From assembly GCA_030445865.1 (NCBI GenBank), contig JASUSV010000015.1, positions 1-34,257 of the forward strand: a stretch of 34,257 nt of DNA, read 5' to 3'. Below the pieces are notes generated by a model, which was not told the DNA's origin, searched no databases, and saw only the letters and a program-made list of their open reading frames with translations. The translations under genes and the position numbers were made by a program. Shown here piece by piece: positions 25,368-33,600 of this stretch. Each line of letters opens with the position of its first letter. The stretch's first letter is position 1. This DNA is from Clostridia bacterium. Its GTDB lineage: Bacteria; Bacillota; DSM-521; Neomoorellales; Neomoorellaceae.

Positions 25368-27169
25368 TCCGCCCGCAGCACGGCCATAAAGGCTTCCTGG
25401 GGAATCTCCACGCTGCCGATTTGTTTCATGCGTTTTTTTCCCTCTTTTTGCTTTTCCAAAAGCTTGCGTTTGCGTGTTACATCACCGCCGTAACACTTGG
25501 CCAGGACATCTTTTCTTAAAGCCCGGATGGTTTCCCTGGCGATAACCCGTGAGCCGATGGCCGCCTGTATGGGCACATCGAAGAGCTGGCGCGGGATAAT
25601 CTCCTTTAAGCGTTCCACCAGCGCCCGCCCCCGCTGGTAAGCCCTGTCCCGATGGGTGATAAAAGAAAGGGCGTCTACTACTTCGTTATTGACCAGAATA
25701 TCCAGTTTTACCAAATCAGATTCTTTATATCCCACCATCTCATAGTCTAGGGAGGCGTATCCCCGGCTACGCGACTTGAGCTGATCGAAGAAGTCGTAAA
25801 TAATTTCCGCCAAAGGAAGTTCGTAAACCAGCGCTACCCGCTTTTCCGAAAGGTAATCCATAGTAATGAAAGTCCCCCGCCTCTCCTGACAGAGCTCCAT
25901 AATGGGCCCCACGAATTCGGCCGGCAGCATTATGGTGGCCTTGACAAAGGGCTCGGCCATACTTTCAATCTGGGCGGGGGGCGGTAGGAAAGCCGGGTTA
26001 TCCACGTCTATTACCTGGCCGTCCCTCTTAGTAACCTTATAAATAACGCTGGGCGCGGTAGTGACCAAGGTTAAACCGTATTCTCTTTCCAGGCGCTCCT
26101 GGACGATTTCCATATGGAGAAGCCCCAAAAAACCGCAGCGAAAACCAAAGCCCAGGGCTGCCGAAGTCTCCGGCTCAAATACCAGGGCCGCATCGTTTAA
26201 CTGCAGTTTTTCCAAGGCCTCGCGCAGGTCGTCGTACTGATCCGCATCTACGGGATACAGGCCGCAGTAAACCATGGGTAAAACCGGCCGGTAGCCGGGC
26301 AGAGGGGCCGGAGCCGGCCGGGCAGCGCTGGTAATCGTATCGCCTACCCGGGTATCCTTGACGTTTTTTATACTGGCAACCAGGTAGCCGACTTCGCCGG
26401 CAGACAGGCTTTCTACCGGCCGCGGAGCCGGCGTAAAGACGCCTACTTCCGTAACTTCGAATTCTTTACCCGTGGACATCATCCGGATGGAGTCGCCTGC
26501 CCTGACCTGTCCCTGGGCAAGACGCACGTAAGGTATGGCTCCGCGGTAAGAGTCAAAAGTAGAATCAAAGATCAAGGCCTGTAACGGCGCTCCCGGGTCC
26601 CCCTGCGGAGGCGGGATGCGCCGGACAATGGCTTCTAAGATTTCCGGCGTGCCAAAACCGGTTTTGGCCGAAGCTAAAATAGCCTCTTCGGCATCCAGGC
26701 CGAGCACTTCCTGGATTTCGCGCTTTACCCGCTCCGGGTCGGCACTGGGCAGGTCTATTTTATTGATTACCGGGATAAGCACCAAATCGTGCTCCATCGC
26801 CAAATAGGCATTCGCCAGGGTCTGGGCTTCAATCCCCTGGGTGGCGTCTACGACCAGAAGGGCTCCCTCGCAGGCAGCCAGGCTGCGGGAGACTTCATAA
26901 GAAAAGTCCACATGGCCGGGAGTATCGATTAAATTTAGGATATAGTCCCGGCCGTCCCGCGCCCGGTAACATAAGCGCACCGCCTGCAGCTTAATGGTGA
27001 TACCGCGCTCGCGCTCCAGTTCCATCTGATCCAGAACTTGTTCCACCATTTCCCGCCCGCTTATAGCGCCGGTGTATTCCAACAGCCTGTCGGCCAGGGT
27101 TGACTTGCCGTGATCGATGTGGGCAATAATGCAGAAGTTGCGGATATATTGCTGCTGCAATGAAGCCAC
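25364..27169 (-). CDS. lepA: elongation factor 4 (LepA) GTPase
   Basis: 601 residues from the GTG at 27167-27169, which has GGAGG 7 bases upstream; an in-frame ATG ten codons earlier has no ribosome site. The GTPase domain has AHIDHGKST (16-24), DTPGHVDF and [11 protein letters not shown]-like domains II, III and V follow, and the LepA-specific C-terminal domain ends [20 protein letters not shown]. It binds ribosomes and affects elongation and 30S biogenesis. It has its own extended -10 promoter behind the upstream terminator, and its stop overlaps hemW. Confidence 0.97.
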   Translation of the reverse strand: MASLQQQYIRNFCIIAHIDHGKSTLADRLLEYTGAISGREMVEQVLDQMELERERGITIKLQAVRLCYRARDGRDYILNLIDTPGHVDFSYEVSRSLAACEGALLVVDATQGIEAQTLANAYLAMEHDLVLIPVINKIDLPSADPERVKREIQEVLGLDAEEAILASAKTGFGTPEILEAIVRRIPPPQGDPGAPLQALIFDSTFDSYRGAIPYVRLAQGQVRAGDSIRMMSTGKEFEVTEVGVFTPAPRPVESLSAGEVGYLVASIKNVKDTRVGDTITSAARPAPAPLPGYRPVLPMVYCGLYPVDADQYDDLREALEKLQLNDAALVFEPETSAALGFGFRCGFLGLLHMEIVQERLEREYGLTLVTTAPSVIYKVTKRDGQVIDVDNPAFLPPPAQIESMAEPFVKATIMLPAEFVGPIMELCQERRGTFITMDYLSEKRVALVYELPLAEIIYDFFDQLKSRSRGYASLDYEMVGYKESDLVKLDILVNNEVVDALSFITHRDRAYQRGRALVERLKEIIPRQLFDVPIQAAIGSRVIARETIRALRKDVLAKCYGGDVTRKRKLLEKQKEGKKRMKQIGSVEIPQEAFMAVLRAE

Positions 27170-27204
27170 CCCGGCACCTCCTCTAACAATGAGATACATA
27201 AAAT

Positions 27205-27213
27205 ATTATAGCA
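27205..27213 (-). promoter_or_regulatory. extended -10 promoter of lepA
   Basis: Minus strand TGCTATAAT, immediately after the T-tract of the upstream terminator. No good -35 is possible because that region is occupied by the terminator stem; the TGn extension would compensate. The leader to the GTG would be about 30 nt. Confidence 0.6.
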
Positions 27214-27244
27214 AAAAGCAGGCCGGGCTAAAAGCCCGGCCTGC
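27213..27244 (-). terminator. strong intrinsic terminator after the holin-like gene
   Basis: An 11-bp perfect stem (GCAGGCCGGGC/GCCCGGCCTGC, 27218-27244) with a 5-nt loop, followed on the minus strand by TTTTT. It separates the small membrane-protein gene from lepA. Confidence 0.95.
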
Positions 27245-27263
27245 CCTGGCACCAGCAGCCAGT

Positions 27264-27608
27264 TTATCGCAGTTCTGTAGGCACGAAGGCATCAATTACC
27301 CCGATGACTAAAGCAGCCAGCAAAGCGCCTAAAACGTTGACGGAAAGATACATAGGGATGATGAATTGGGCCAGGTAAATAACGACCGCTGCCACAATAA
27401 AGCCCACGATACCGCGGCCATGGGGCGAAATGCGCTTACCAAGAAGGGTTTCGGCAATCCAGCCCAGCACGGCAATAACAACCGCAGCGATAAGCGCACC
27501 TGTAAACCCGGCTACTCTAATGCCGGGCAAAAGCCACCCGACCAGCATGAGCACCAGGGCCGATACGACAAAACGGACTACCGCCCCGATCCAGTTGACA
27601 TTGTTCAC
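27264..27608 (-). CDS. phage holin family 4 / YvlD-like membrane protein
   Basis: 114 residues with four hydrophobic segments (about 9-26, 31-52, 65-84, 88-108). The first pair carries LVGWLLPGIRVAGF, typical of the four-helix PF04020 superfamily. Despite the name, most members are chromosomal envelope proteins, not phage lysis genes, and no other phage gene is near. The start is the GTG at 27606-27608 with AGGAGGTGA 5-6 bases upstream; a GTG three codons earlier lies inside the ribosome site. That site forms one arm of a 15-bp inverted repeat, so translation may be controlled. A strong terminator follows. Confidence 0.82.
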   Translation of the reverse strand: MNNVNWIGAVVRFVVSALVLMLVGWLLPGIRVAGFTGALIAAVVIAVLGWIAETLLGKRISPHGRGIVGFIVAAVVIYLAQFIIPMYLSVNVLGALLAALVIGVIDAFVPTELR

Positions 27609-27612
27609 CGAT

Positions 27613-27661
27613 TTCACCTCCTTTTTGCTCTTGCAATAGCTTTACCCAAAAAGGAGGTGAA
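27613..27661 (-). promoter_or_regulatory. inverted repeat sequestering the ribosome site of the holin-like gene
   Basis: TTCACCTCCTTTTTG and CAAAAAGGAGGTGAA are perfect 15-bp complements (27613-27627 and 27647-27661) with a 19-nt loop. In the minus-strand mRNA the 3' arm is the Shine-Dalgarno sequence and the 5' arm is its exact complement. A TATAAT at 27661-27666 touches the outer end, so transcripts started there would begin inside the 5' arm. Confidence 0.75.
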
Positions 27662-27694
27662 TTATACAATTGTTGGTTAAAAAGGTACCTACAT

Positions 27695-28450
27695 CTAATT
27701 CTTTTTAAGTCTGGTTATAGCCGTAGCCAGGGCAGCGGCGCCAAAACCATTATCGATGTTGACCACGCCTACGCCACTGGCGCAACTATTAAGCATGGCC
27801 AGTAGGGCGGCTAGGCCCCCAAAGCTCGCGCCGTAACCGATGCTCGTCGGCACGGCGATTACCGGGCTTTCTACTAGGCCGGCCACCACGCTGGCAAGGG
27901 CTCCTTCCATGCCGGCCACCACAATAATAACGTCCGCCGACCGGATGTTTATCAGCTGCCCCAACAAGCGGTGCATGCCGGCGATGCCGACATCATAGAT
28001 CCGCTCTACCTCGTTCCCCATAACCTCCGCCGTCACGGCCGCTTCTTCGGCGACAGGCAGGTCGGCCGTACCGGCGCTCAAAACGGCCACCAGGCCGCCG
28101 GTCGGCTTTATCTCTCCCCGCCGGACCACGATGGTACGGGCCAGGGGGTTATATTCGGCCTCAGGCAAATGCCTGACGGTCTCCCGATAAACTTCTTCGC
28201 TAGTACGGGTAACTAATACCGTAGAACCCGACTGGGCCAGGTGGCAGGTAATCCGTACCACCTGCTCAAGAGTTTTTCCCTGGCCAAAAATTACTTCCGG
28301 AAAACCTTTACGTAATGACCGGTGATGATCGATTTTAACAAACCCCAAATCTTCATAAGGAAAGACCTTCAAGCGTTCCAATGCCTCCTCCGGCTCCAGT
28401 CGCCCCTCTTTGATCTCGTTAAGTAATGCCCGCAGTTGGTCTTCGTTCAT
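27695..28450 (-). CDS. larB: LarB, nickel-pincer nucleotide biosynthesis enzyme
   Basis: 251 residues. A variable N-terminal region (about 1-95) is followed by a PurE-like domain (about 115-250) with VLSAGTADLPVAEEAAVTAE, YDVGIAGMHRLL, VVAGMEGALASVVAGL and PTSIGYGASFGGLAALLAMLNSC. LarB carboxylates and hydrolyses nicotinic acid adenine dinucleotide, the first step to the nickel-pincer cofactor of lactate racemase-like enzymes. No larC, larE or larA is within the window, so the rest of the pathway must be elsewhere if it operates. The ATG has GGAAAGGTGA upstream. It is divergent from spoIIP across 112 bp. Confidence 0.93.
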   Translation of the reverse strand: MNEDQLRALLNEIKEGRLEPEEALERLKVFPYEDLGFVKIDHHRSLRKGFPEVIFGQGKTLEQVVRITCHLAQSGSTVLVTRTSEEVYRETVRHLPEAEYNPLARTIVVRRGEIKPTGGLVAVLSAGTADLPVAEEAAVTAEVMGNEVERIYDVGIAGMHRLLGQLINIRSADVIIVVAGMEGALASVVAGLVESPVIAVPTSIGYGASFGGLAALLAMLNSCASGVGVVNIDNGFGAAALATAITRLKKN

Positions 28451-28562
28451 GAAAAATTCACCTTTCCTCTTTTAAGTAATAAAAGACAGGAATAAGGAAT
28501 ATGATTGTTAAGCAAAAGGAGCCAAGCCTACAAAGGATGGATAAGCCAGGAGGCCGGGTGCA

Positions 28563-29579
28563 TTGCGCGTTTATTTTATTACTCGGTGGTCTAAACCGGC
28601 GTTCTTCAACTATCTTTTTTCTTTGCCTGTTTTTCTTTTTATTATAGCGGCTGCAACCCTAGGTTTTTTCGCCCCCCGCTTCCTGCCGGGCTTAAAATCC
28701 GCCTGGGAGCCTCCGCTAACCCTTCTGGAATTGGCCTTAAGGGAAGGCTTGCCCGATTTAAGCTTGGTAGCTCCTGGCCAGGCCGGCGCTAAAACCGGCT
28801 ATTTCTGGGAGGTGGCGCAGAATATCGCCGGCCCTTTAAAATTCCTGGATCAAGAAACTTTAACTCAACCGGTAACCGCACAAGAATATTGGCCTCTGCC
28901 AGATGGGGAAAGCCCCCCGCCGCCTCCTCCGCCGGAAAAAATGCCGCCGGCAGACTCCAAACATCCCCTGGTGGCCATTTATAACACTCATAACTCCGAA
29001 TCCTACCGACCAACCGAGGGCAGCGATAAATTTCCAGGCAAAAACGGGGGTGTAAGCAGAGTAGCAGGAACCCTGGCCCAGGCGCTTACCCAGGACTACG
29101 GCATATCCGTAGTTCGTTCCACAACCATTCACGATTACCCGGATTTCACCCGTTCTTACATCAACTCCGAACAAACGCTCCGGAAAATACTGGCTCAAAA
29201 TCCCTCCATTCAGGTGGTGCTGGATATTCATAGAGACGCCGGCCTGCAGGAAGCGCCGGTAGTAGAAATCAACGGCCAAAAAGTAGCCCAGATATTATTA
29301 ATTGTGGGCACCGACGCCCGCTTGAAACACCCGAACTGGCGACAAAACGAAGCCTTTGCCCGCAGAGTAGAAGCCAAAATGAACGAGCTTTACCCGGGCC
29401 TCTGTCGCGGCATTCGCTTACAGGAAGGCAGGTACAACCAGCACCTTCACCCCCGCGCCCTTTTAATAGAAATAGGCAGTAACGATAATACCCTCGAGGA
29501 AGCCGAAAACGCAGCTAAACTTTTAGCCCGTGTTGTTGCCGAGATAATTAAAGATTTAAGGCAAGAAAGCATCCTTTAA
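28563..29579 (+). CDS. spoIIP: stage II sporulation protein P (peptidoglycan hydrolase)
   Basis: 338 residues: a signal-anchor helix (about 16-37), a proline-rich linker (about 118-130) and the extracytoplasmic amidase/endopeptidase domain with NTHNSESY (His143, Glu146), DIHRDA (His223), LQEGRYNQHLHPRALLIEIG (His296, Glu303) and GSNDNTLEEA. With SpoIID and SpoIIM it degrades septal peptidoglycan during engulfment of the forespore, normally under sigma-E. The TTG start is preceded by AGGAGG at 9 bases. It is commonly found near lepA and hemW and next to gpr; gpr is not here. I could not find a convincing sigma-E promoter. Confidence 0.95.
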   Translation: MRVYFITRWSKPAFFNYLFSLPVFLFIIAAATLGFFAPRFLPGLKSAWEPPLTLLELALREGLPDLSLVAPGQAGAKTGYFWEVAQNIAGPLKFLDQETLTQPVTAQEYWPLPDGESPPPPPPPEKMPPADSKHPLVAIYNTHNSESYRPTEGSDKFPGKNGGVSRVAGTLAQALTQDYGISVVRSTTIHDYPDFTRSYINSEQTLRKILAQNPSIQVVLDIHRDAGLQEAPVVEINGQKVAQILLIVGTDARLKHPNWRQNEAFARRVEAKMNELYPGLCRGIRLQEGRYNQHLHPRALLIEIGSNDNTLEEAENAAKLLARVVAEIIKDLRQESIL

Positions 29580-29655
29580 GAGGCAGTTAACAGAGCCCTC
29601 ATCCTGCCCGTCGCTCGTGGGGAAGCGCCTCTGCCTGGAAGGCGTACGGACGTAG

Positions 29656-32600
29656 CTACTTAAGCTGCAGGTCTTTTGCGACCCCGGCAAGCAACCGGTT
29701 GACTGTTTGGACGACTTCATCAGGCAGCGTCCCAGCGCCGCCTAATTCGACCCGCAGCCTGAACACAAGCTCGTAGCCAACAGCGGCGTTAACTAACTCG
29801 CCGATGATCTCCGCTAAATCCTGGATCTGATGGGGACGCAACTCTGCCTGGGCCACTTTGAAACCCGGCTTCGGCGGCAGTGGCGGAGGAGGTGTGGGTG
29901 GCGCCACCACCTCCTCGGCCGGCACCCGGAGCTTGACATACTGCGCGCCGCCGAAATCACAAGGCCAGGGACCTGAATCTATGGTTTTTTCCAATAGCCG
30001 AGCTTTGATCGCCCCGTCTATGGCTTCCCGCACCGTCACCCACGGAAGACTCTTGCAGGCCTTCTGCGAAAGAGCCGCCGCAATGCCCAGCGCGGTTGTC
30101 TCCGGACCCGGCCAGGCCGCCGGGAGGTTATCCGGGAGCACTGCGGTCACCGGAACCGGAGGCGGTGGGGGCTGTAGTTTGGCGTCGTCGGTCAGGATCC
30201 CGGCCGGTATCTCTTCGGCGAAGACGCTGGCTGTATCAGTGGTCAGCCATAGCTTCCCTGCCTTAACCGCCTCCGCTATCGCTGCGTAAACAACTTCCGG
30301 TTCAGCTTTAGGAATGACTACCGGTTCAGTGTATCCTTCTCTGGGTACCTGGACGACATTTCCGCCGCGGAAATAAGCTACCACGTCCCGAACGGTGATC
30401 TCGGGCGGGGTAGGCCACAGCCCCGGCAAAACCCCGGGAACCAAAAGATCAGGAGAAAGCGCGGACAGTATAGCCGCCTCGGGCAGCACAAGTTCCAAGC
30501 CGGGGTCCTTCAAATCCGCCTCCAGCGGCTCTTCGTGCCAGATGGTACGAACAGACCGGTCCGGACGCACGGCGCGCAAAACAAACAACCCGTCCCTGAC
30601 ACCGCGGAGTAACGTCTCCAGGATTGCCTTCCGGCGCAACATCTTCGGCAGGTGGGGGAACTGGGCAAAAGCACCGACTAAATCTTTTACCCGGCGCGCC
30701 GTTTCTCCCTCGCGCCAGAGGTTATAGGGGCCTTCGGGTAAGAGCGCCTCCGCGCTTATTGCTGTCTCCTGGATGCGGACGCGGGGATCGGCCTTGATAA
30801 TGTTAAAAAGGGGCTCTGTTCCCACGGTAAGCTTATAAGCCAGGATTTCATTCTTCTCCGAAACCGTTACCACAAGGCAGTAAGCCTGCCGGACCGCCTC
30901 GGCGATCTTCTTTTTAGCGCCCTCCGTGTAGGCGTTGAGCAACTCGGCACGTAGCGGATCCACCTGCTGTCCCTTGAGCATGTTGCGGACCTCTTCCCAC
31001 CCGAGGTACTCCCTAATCCGGTCGCGGGCGATCTCCAGCCCCTCCCGTGACGGCACCGCCAGCACGATGGCGTTGCGGTAAACTCGCGGCCTGTCGGGAC
31101 CGGTCGTTTCTTCGATGAAGCGCTTGGCCTCCACGCTCGGATTACCCGCCGTGGAGGCCGCCTTCGGCCCCAAAACGGCGTAATGGAACTCGCCGTCGTC
31201 CTCGATATCCTTCGGCCGTTCCGGAAGGTTGTGCACCCTGGCGCCGGCCGCCGCGGCACCAGCGGTCAGGCTTTTCAGGCCGCTGATTGCGTCAATGAGC
31301 TTGGCGTCAATCAGTTCGGCCGATACCCGCCGGCACGCCTCACTGTGCATCTGCCGCAGATTGGGCTTCGAACCCAACCGCCAGGTTTTGGGCAGCGCTT
31401 TGCGACCATCGCCGCCTGTTTCGACGTCGCTGAGCGCCGCCTCGTCGAGGAACCAGGAAACCTCGGCCCAGCGCCCGAGCGCCTTTTCCAGCTCGATCCT
31501 GTCCGGGCGCGTATGGCCGAGCAGGACAAAAAGCTCGCGGGTCAATGCTTTCTGGCCGATGGGCTGCGAGTGGATAAAAGTAGCCATCACGGCCTGCTCG
31601 ACTTCCCGGAATTTAAGCCCCGGGGTTTCGGCCTGAATCGCCCATGCCTTGGCTAACTCTCCTTCCAGGATACCCGCCCACTCCTGCCGCTTTCCTTCAT
31701 ACTCCTCGCTGGCGGCAACCGTGGTCAACTCCCTAGCGGCAGCCGAGATCTCCCCGCTACCCGGAGCGCTCAGGAAGACATTGGCCGCGATGAGCGGGCA
31801 AGGATCCCATTTCTCGGCCTCCCGCAGGGCCAGCGCAAAAGTCCGCAACACGCCACGCGCCCGCTGAAAACCTTCAAGCTGGGTCCATTTCACGTAGAAA
31901 ACCTCCGTCAGGTCCGGGTGGAAGGGAAAACTGCGCAAGAAGCGCTCCTCGGCCGCCTTACCGTCTTTTTTCGTCTGGTCATCCAGTTCCGTAATACCCT
32001 TAAGTGCGGCCATCACGTGCGGACGAAAAGCCTCCCGGTCGCGGATGGATTCCGCCGTAAACAAACGGCGCCGCAGCACCTCCGCCACATCTTCCTTCAC
32101 TACGGGCTGAACGCCCTCTTCCTGCTCGCGCCGGAAGATATCGTACATCTCCTTGGCGATTTCCTTGCCGAGGGCGTCACTCTTCTTAGGATCACTCGCC
32201 AAAAGGGAAACGACCACCGCGCACCGCTCTACTTTCGTGGCCGCCTGGGTTAAATACTGGAAGAAATTCTGCAGCCGGCCGCGCCAGACCGGGTCAAGTC
32301 CGATCTTCTCGCGGGCGTACACGAGCACCTCGTCCATGAGGATGAGGGTGCTCAGCCCCTCCCGGCCCGGGAGGGCAAACAGGTCCGAAAGCAGATTCTC
32401 CGCCGGAGCGCTCTCCCGTTCGGTATCCTCGCCGTCAGGGTGTAAGAGGCGCAGACCCTCGGCCCCGGCGATCTGCCAGGCCAGCACGCTCCACGGGTGC
32501 TTGAGCCACCGGGCCTGTCCGTCCGGTGCTTTGATTTCCATCCCCTTTTCAACGTCAAGCTTATCAAAGGGCAGGCAGGCCACCCGTGCCCTGGGCGGGG

Positions 32601-32970
32601 TGATTCCCGCGTGTTCGATAAACTCTCTCACGGCGGGCAGGTCCGGCAGTCCTGCCGGGTCGGCAACCAGGTGATAGAGGGTGATCAGGGTGTGCGTCTT
32701 GCCGCCGCCGTAGGTGAGCTCCAACTGCCGCACGGCCTTCTCATTTTTCCCCGCAAGGCGGCCCAGCACGTCCTTGACCAGCTCGCGCAGGTTAAAGGTC
32801 GGGTAGGTCAGCGCAAAAAACTCGGCCGGGTCCTGGTAAACCGGTTTGGCCCGACCCATAACCACGTCGTAGAGGTCGGCCGCAAAAACGGCCAGCGACA
32901 GCTCTCCTGACCTGATATCGTCCCGCAGTTCAACAACCTGGTGCCACGGTGTCCAGGGGAGTTTCGCCAC
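29656..32970 (-). CDS. DUF499/COG1483-type AAA+ ATPase
   Basis: 1104 residues, GTG start 6 bases after AGGTGAAAAG. The N terminus has the family hallmark pattern FAADLYDVVMG, DPAEFFALTYPT and a P-loop TYGGGKTHTLITLYH (Walker A 88-94); Walker B is LILMDE (209-214). A long middle region (about 380-900) has no motif I know. Two proline-rich linkers (about 925-935 and 1010-1025) separate compact C-terminal modules, ending in a helical domain of about 65 residues. Such ATPases recur in defence islands, often beside DUF1156 DNA methylases and helicases; none of those is in the window. The gene looks intact and richer in GC than the core genes. It is convergent with spoIIP. A role in phage or plasmid defence is possible, not shown. 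Confidence 0.85.
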   Translation of the reverse strand: MAKLPWTPWHQVVELRDDIRSGELSLAVFAADLYDVVMGRAKPVYQDPAEFFALTYPTFNLRELVKDVLGRLAGKNEKAVRQLELTYGGGKTHTLITLYHLVADPAGLPDLPAVREFIEHAGITPPRARVACLPFDKLDVEKGMEIKAPDGQARWLKHPWSVLAWQIAGAEGLRLLHPDGEDTERESAPAENLLSDLFALPGREGLSTLILMDEVLVYAREKIGLDPVWRGRLQNFFQYLTQAATKVERCAVVVSLLASDPKKSDALGKEIAKEMYDIFRREQEEGVQPVVKEDVAEVLRRRLFTAESIRDREAFRPHVMAALKGITELDDQTKKDGKAAEERFLRSFPFHPDLTEVFYVKWTQLEGFQRARGVLRTFALALREAEKWDPCPLIAANVFLSAPGSGEISAAARELTTVAASEEYEGKRQEWAGILEGELAKAWAIQAETPGLKFREVEQAVMATFIHSQPIGQKALTRELFVLLGHTRPDRIELEKALGRWAEVSWFLDEAALSDVETGGDGRKALPKTWRLGSKPNLRQMHSEACRRVSAELIDAKLIDAISGLKSLTAGAAAAGARVHNLPERPKDIEDDGEFHYAVLGPKAASTAGNPSVEAKRFIEETTGPDRPRVYRNAIVLAVPSREGLEIARDRIREYLGWEEVRNMLKGQQVDPLRAELLNAYTEGAKKKIAEAVRQAYCLVVTVSEKNEILAYKLTVGTEPLFNIIKADPRVRIQETAISAEALLPEGPYNLWREGETARRVKDLVGAFAQFPHLPKMLRRKAILETLLRGVRDGLFVLRAVRPDRSVRTIWHEEPLEADLKDPGLELVLPEAAILSALSPDLLVPGVLPGLWPTPPEITVRDVVAYFRGGNVVQVPREGYTEPVVIPKAEPEVVYAAIAEAVKAGKLWLTTDTASVFAEEIPAGILTDDAKLQPPPPPVPVTAVLPDNLPAAWPGPETTALGIAAALSQKACKSLPWVTVREAIDGAIKARLLEKTIDSGPWPCDFGGAQYVKLRVPAEEVVAPPTPPPPLPPKPGFKVAQAELRPHQIQDLAEIIGELVNAAVGYELVFRLRVELGGAGTLPDEVVQTVNRLLAGVAKDLQLK

Positions 32971-32976
32971 TTCTTT

Positions 32977-33174
32977 TCACCTGCCGAACCATTTCTGCAT
33001 TACCATCTTAAACTTCAAGAAAGCCGGGTCGATACAACGTTCAAAGCTTACCCGTTGCGCAAGCAGCTTGTAAATAGCGGAAGACCGCGGCTTTTTCACC
33101 TGCCGCAAGACCTGTTCAACCGCAAGTCGCGGCCTACAACTCTTCTCACCAGAGAAACAAGCTGGCGCAGTAGA
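32977..33174 (-). pseudogene. short open fragment just upstream of the DUF499 gene
   Basis: The minus strand is open for 65 codons between an in-frame TAA (33175-33177) and TGA (32977-32979), ending 6 bp before the DUF499 start. The translation from about 33140 looks protein-like (PRLAVEQVLRQVKKPRSS, then AIYKLLAQRVSFERCID and a tail ending MQKWFGR). It has no ATG start; a GTG inside (MKKPRSSAIYK) would give 39 residues but has a poor ribosome site. Its upstream part overlaps the end of the membrane-protein gene in another frame. It is either the remaining C terminus of a gene that once preceded the ATPase, or a tiny unrecognised gene. Confidence 0.4.
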
Positions 33175-33568
33175 TTATAACTAAAACCGCAATCGAACCG
33201 TAAAACCAGCCCAGGGTTACAGAGAACATAATCCTGAACGGTGACTGGACTTCAGCCCGGAAGCGGTAGGCGTTCATATCAAAGAGATACTCGTCGGTGT
33301 TCCATCTATTTTGAACAACCCAGTCGTAAAGTTTCCGGTACATTCTCTCCTGCCACAAAAAGTAGGCATCCAGAAACCAGAAGACAAGCAGTGGAATAAA
33401 AGCGATAAAAGCCTGGATTTTAGTCCCTCGCAATAGCAAAGTGACAACTACCAGCGTTACGGCCCACCCTTTGATCATAAAGGAGTTATAGGCCATTCGT
33501 CTGATGATCTCCTGGATTATCTCGATTTCTTTAAGCAAACATTCCTTTAAGTTTTCGCCCTTTGGCAC
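33146..33568 (-). CDS. small membrane protein, possible defence-associated
   Basis: 140 residues, GTG start 7 bases after AAGGAGGTG. A charged N-terminal helix (about 6-26, ECLLKEIEIIQEIIRRMA) is followed by two adjacent membrane helices (about 31-47 and 51-71), an amphipathic cytoplasmic stretch (QERMYRKLYDWVV and NTDEYLFDMNAYRF) and a final helix (about 117-138). I recognise the pattern N-S-F-x-x-K-G-W-x-V-T-L with FWFLDAYFLWQERMYRKLY from small uncharacterised membrane proteins found in accessory regions, sometimes beside TIR-like proteins; this is recollection of a pattern, not a database result. Function unknown. It has its own promoter and ends 175 bp before the ATPase gene. Confidence 0.75.
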   Translation of the reverse strand: MPKGENLKECLLKEIEIIQEIIRRMAYNSFMIKGWAVTLVVVTLLLRGTKIQAFIAFIPLLVFWFLDAYFLWQERMYRKLYDWVVQNRWNTDEYLFDMNAYRFRAEVQSPFRIMFSVTLGWFYGSIAVLVIIYCASLFLW

Positions 33569-33591
33569 CCGACACCACCTCCTTGGGACCT

Positions 33592-33600
33592 ATTATACCA
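33592..33600 (-). promoter_or_regulatory. extended -10 promoter of the small membrane-protein gene
   Basis: Minus strand TGGTATAAT; no canonical -35 at 16-18 bp. Just upstream lie CTATCTTTTGATAG (an inverted repeat) and another TTGATAG (about 33629-33653), a possible operator. Confidence 0.65.

Noticed and set aside
28451-28562. Sigma-E-type promoter for spoIIP.
   Set aside because: Some partial -35 and -10 matches exist but not at acceptable spacing; not enough to annotate.
29580-29655. Bidirectional terminator between convergent spoIIP and the ATPase gene.
   Set aside because: Only a 6-bp inverted match with a long loop and no T-tract on either strand.
30867-31259. 130-codon arginine-rich frame inside the ATPase gene.
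   Set aside because: Same-strand shadow of the DUF499 gene; composition typical of a shifted GC-rich frame.
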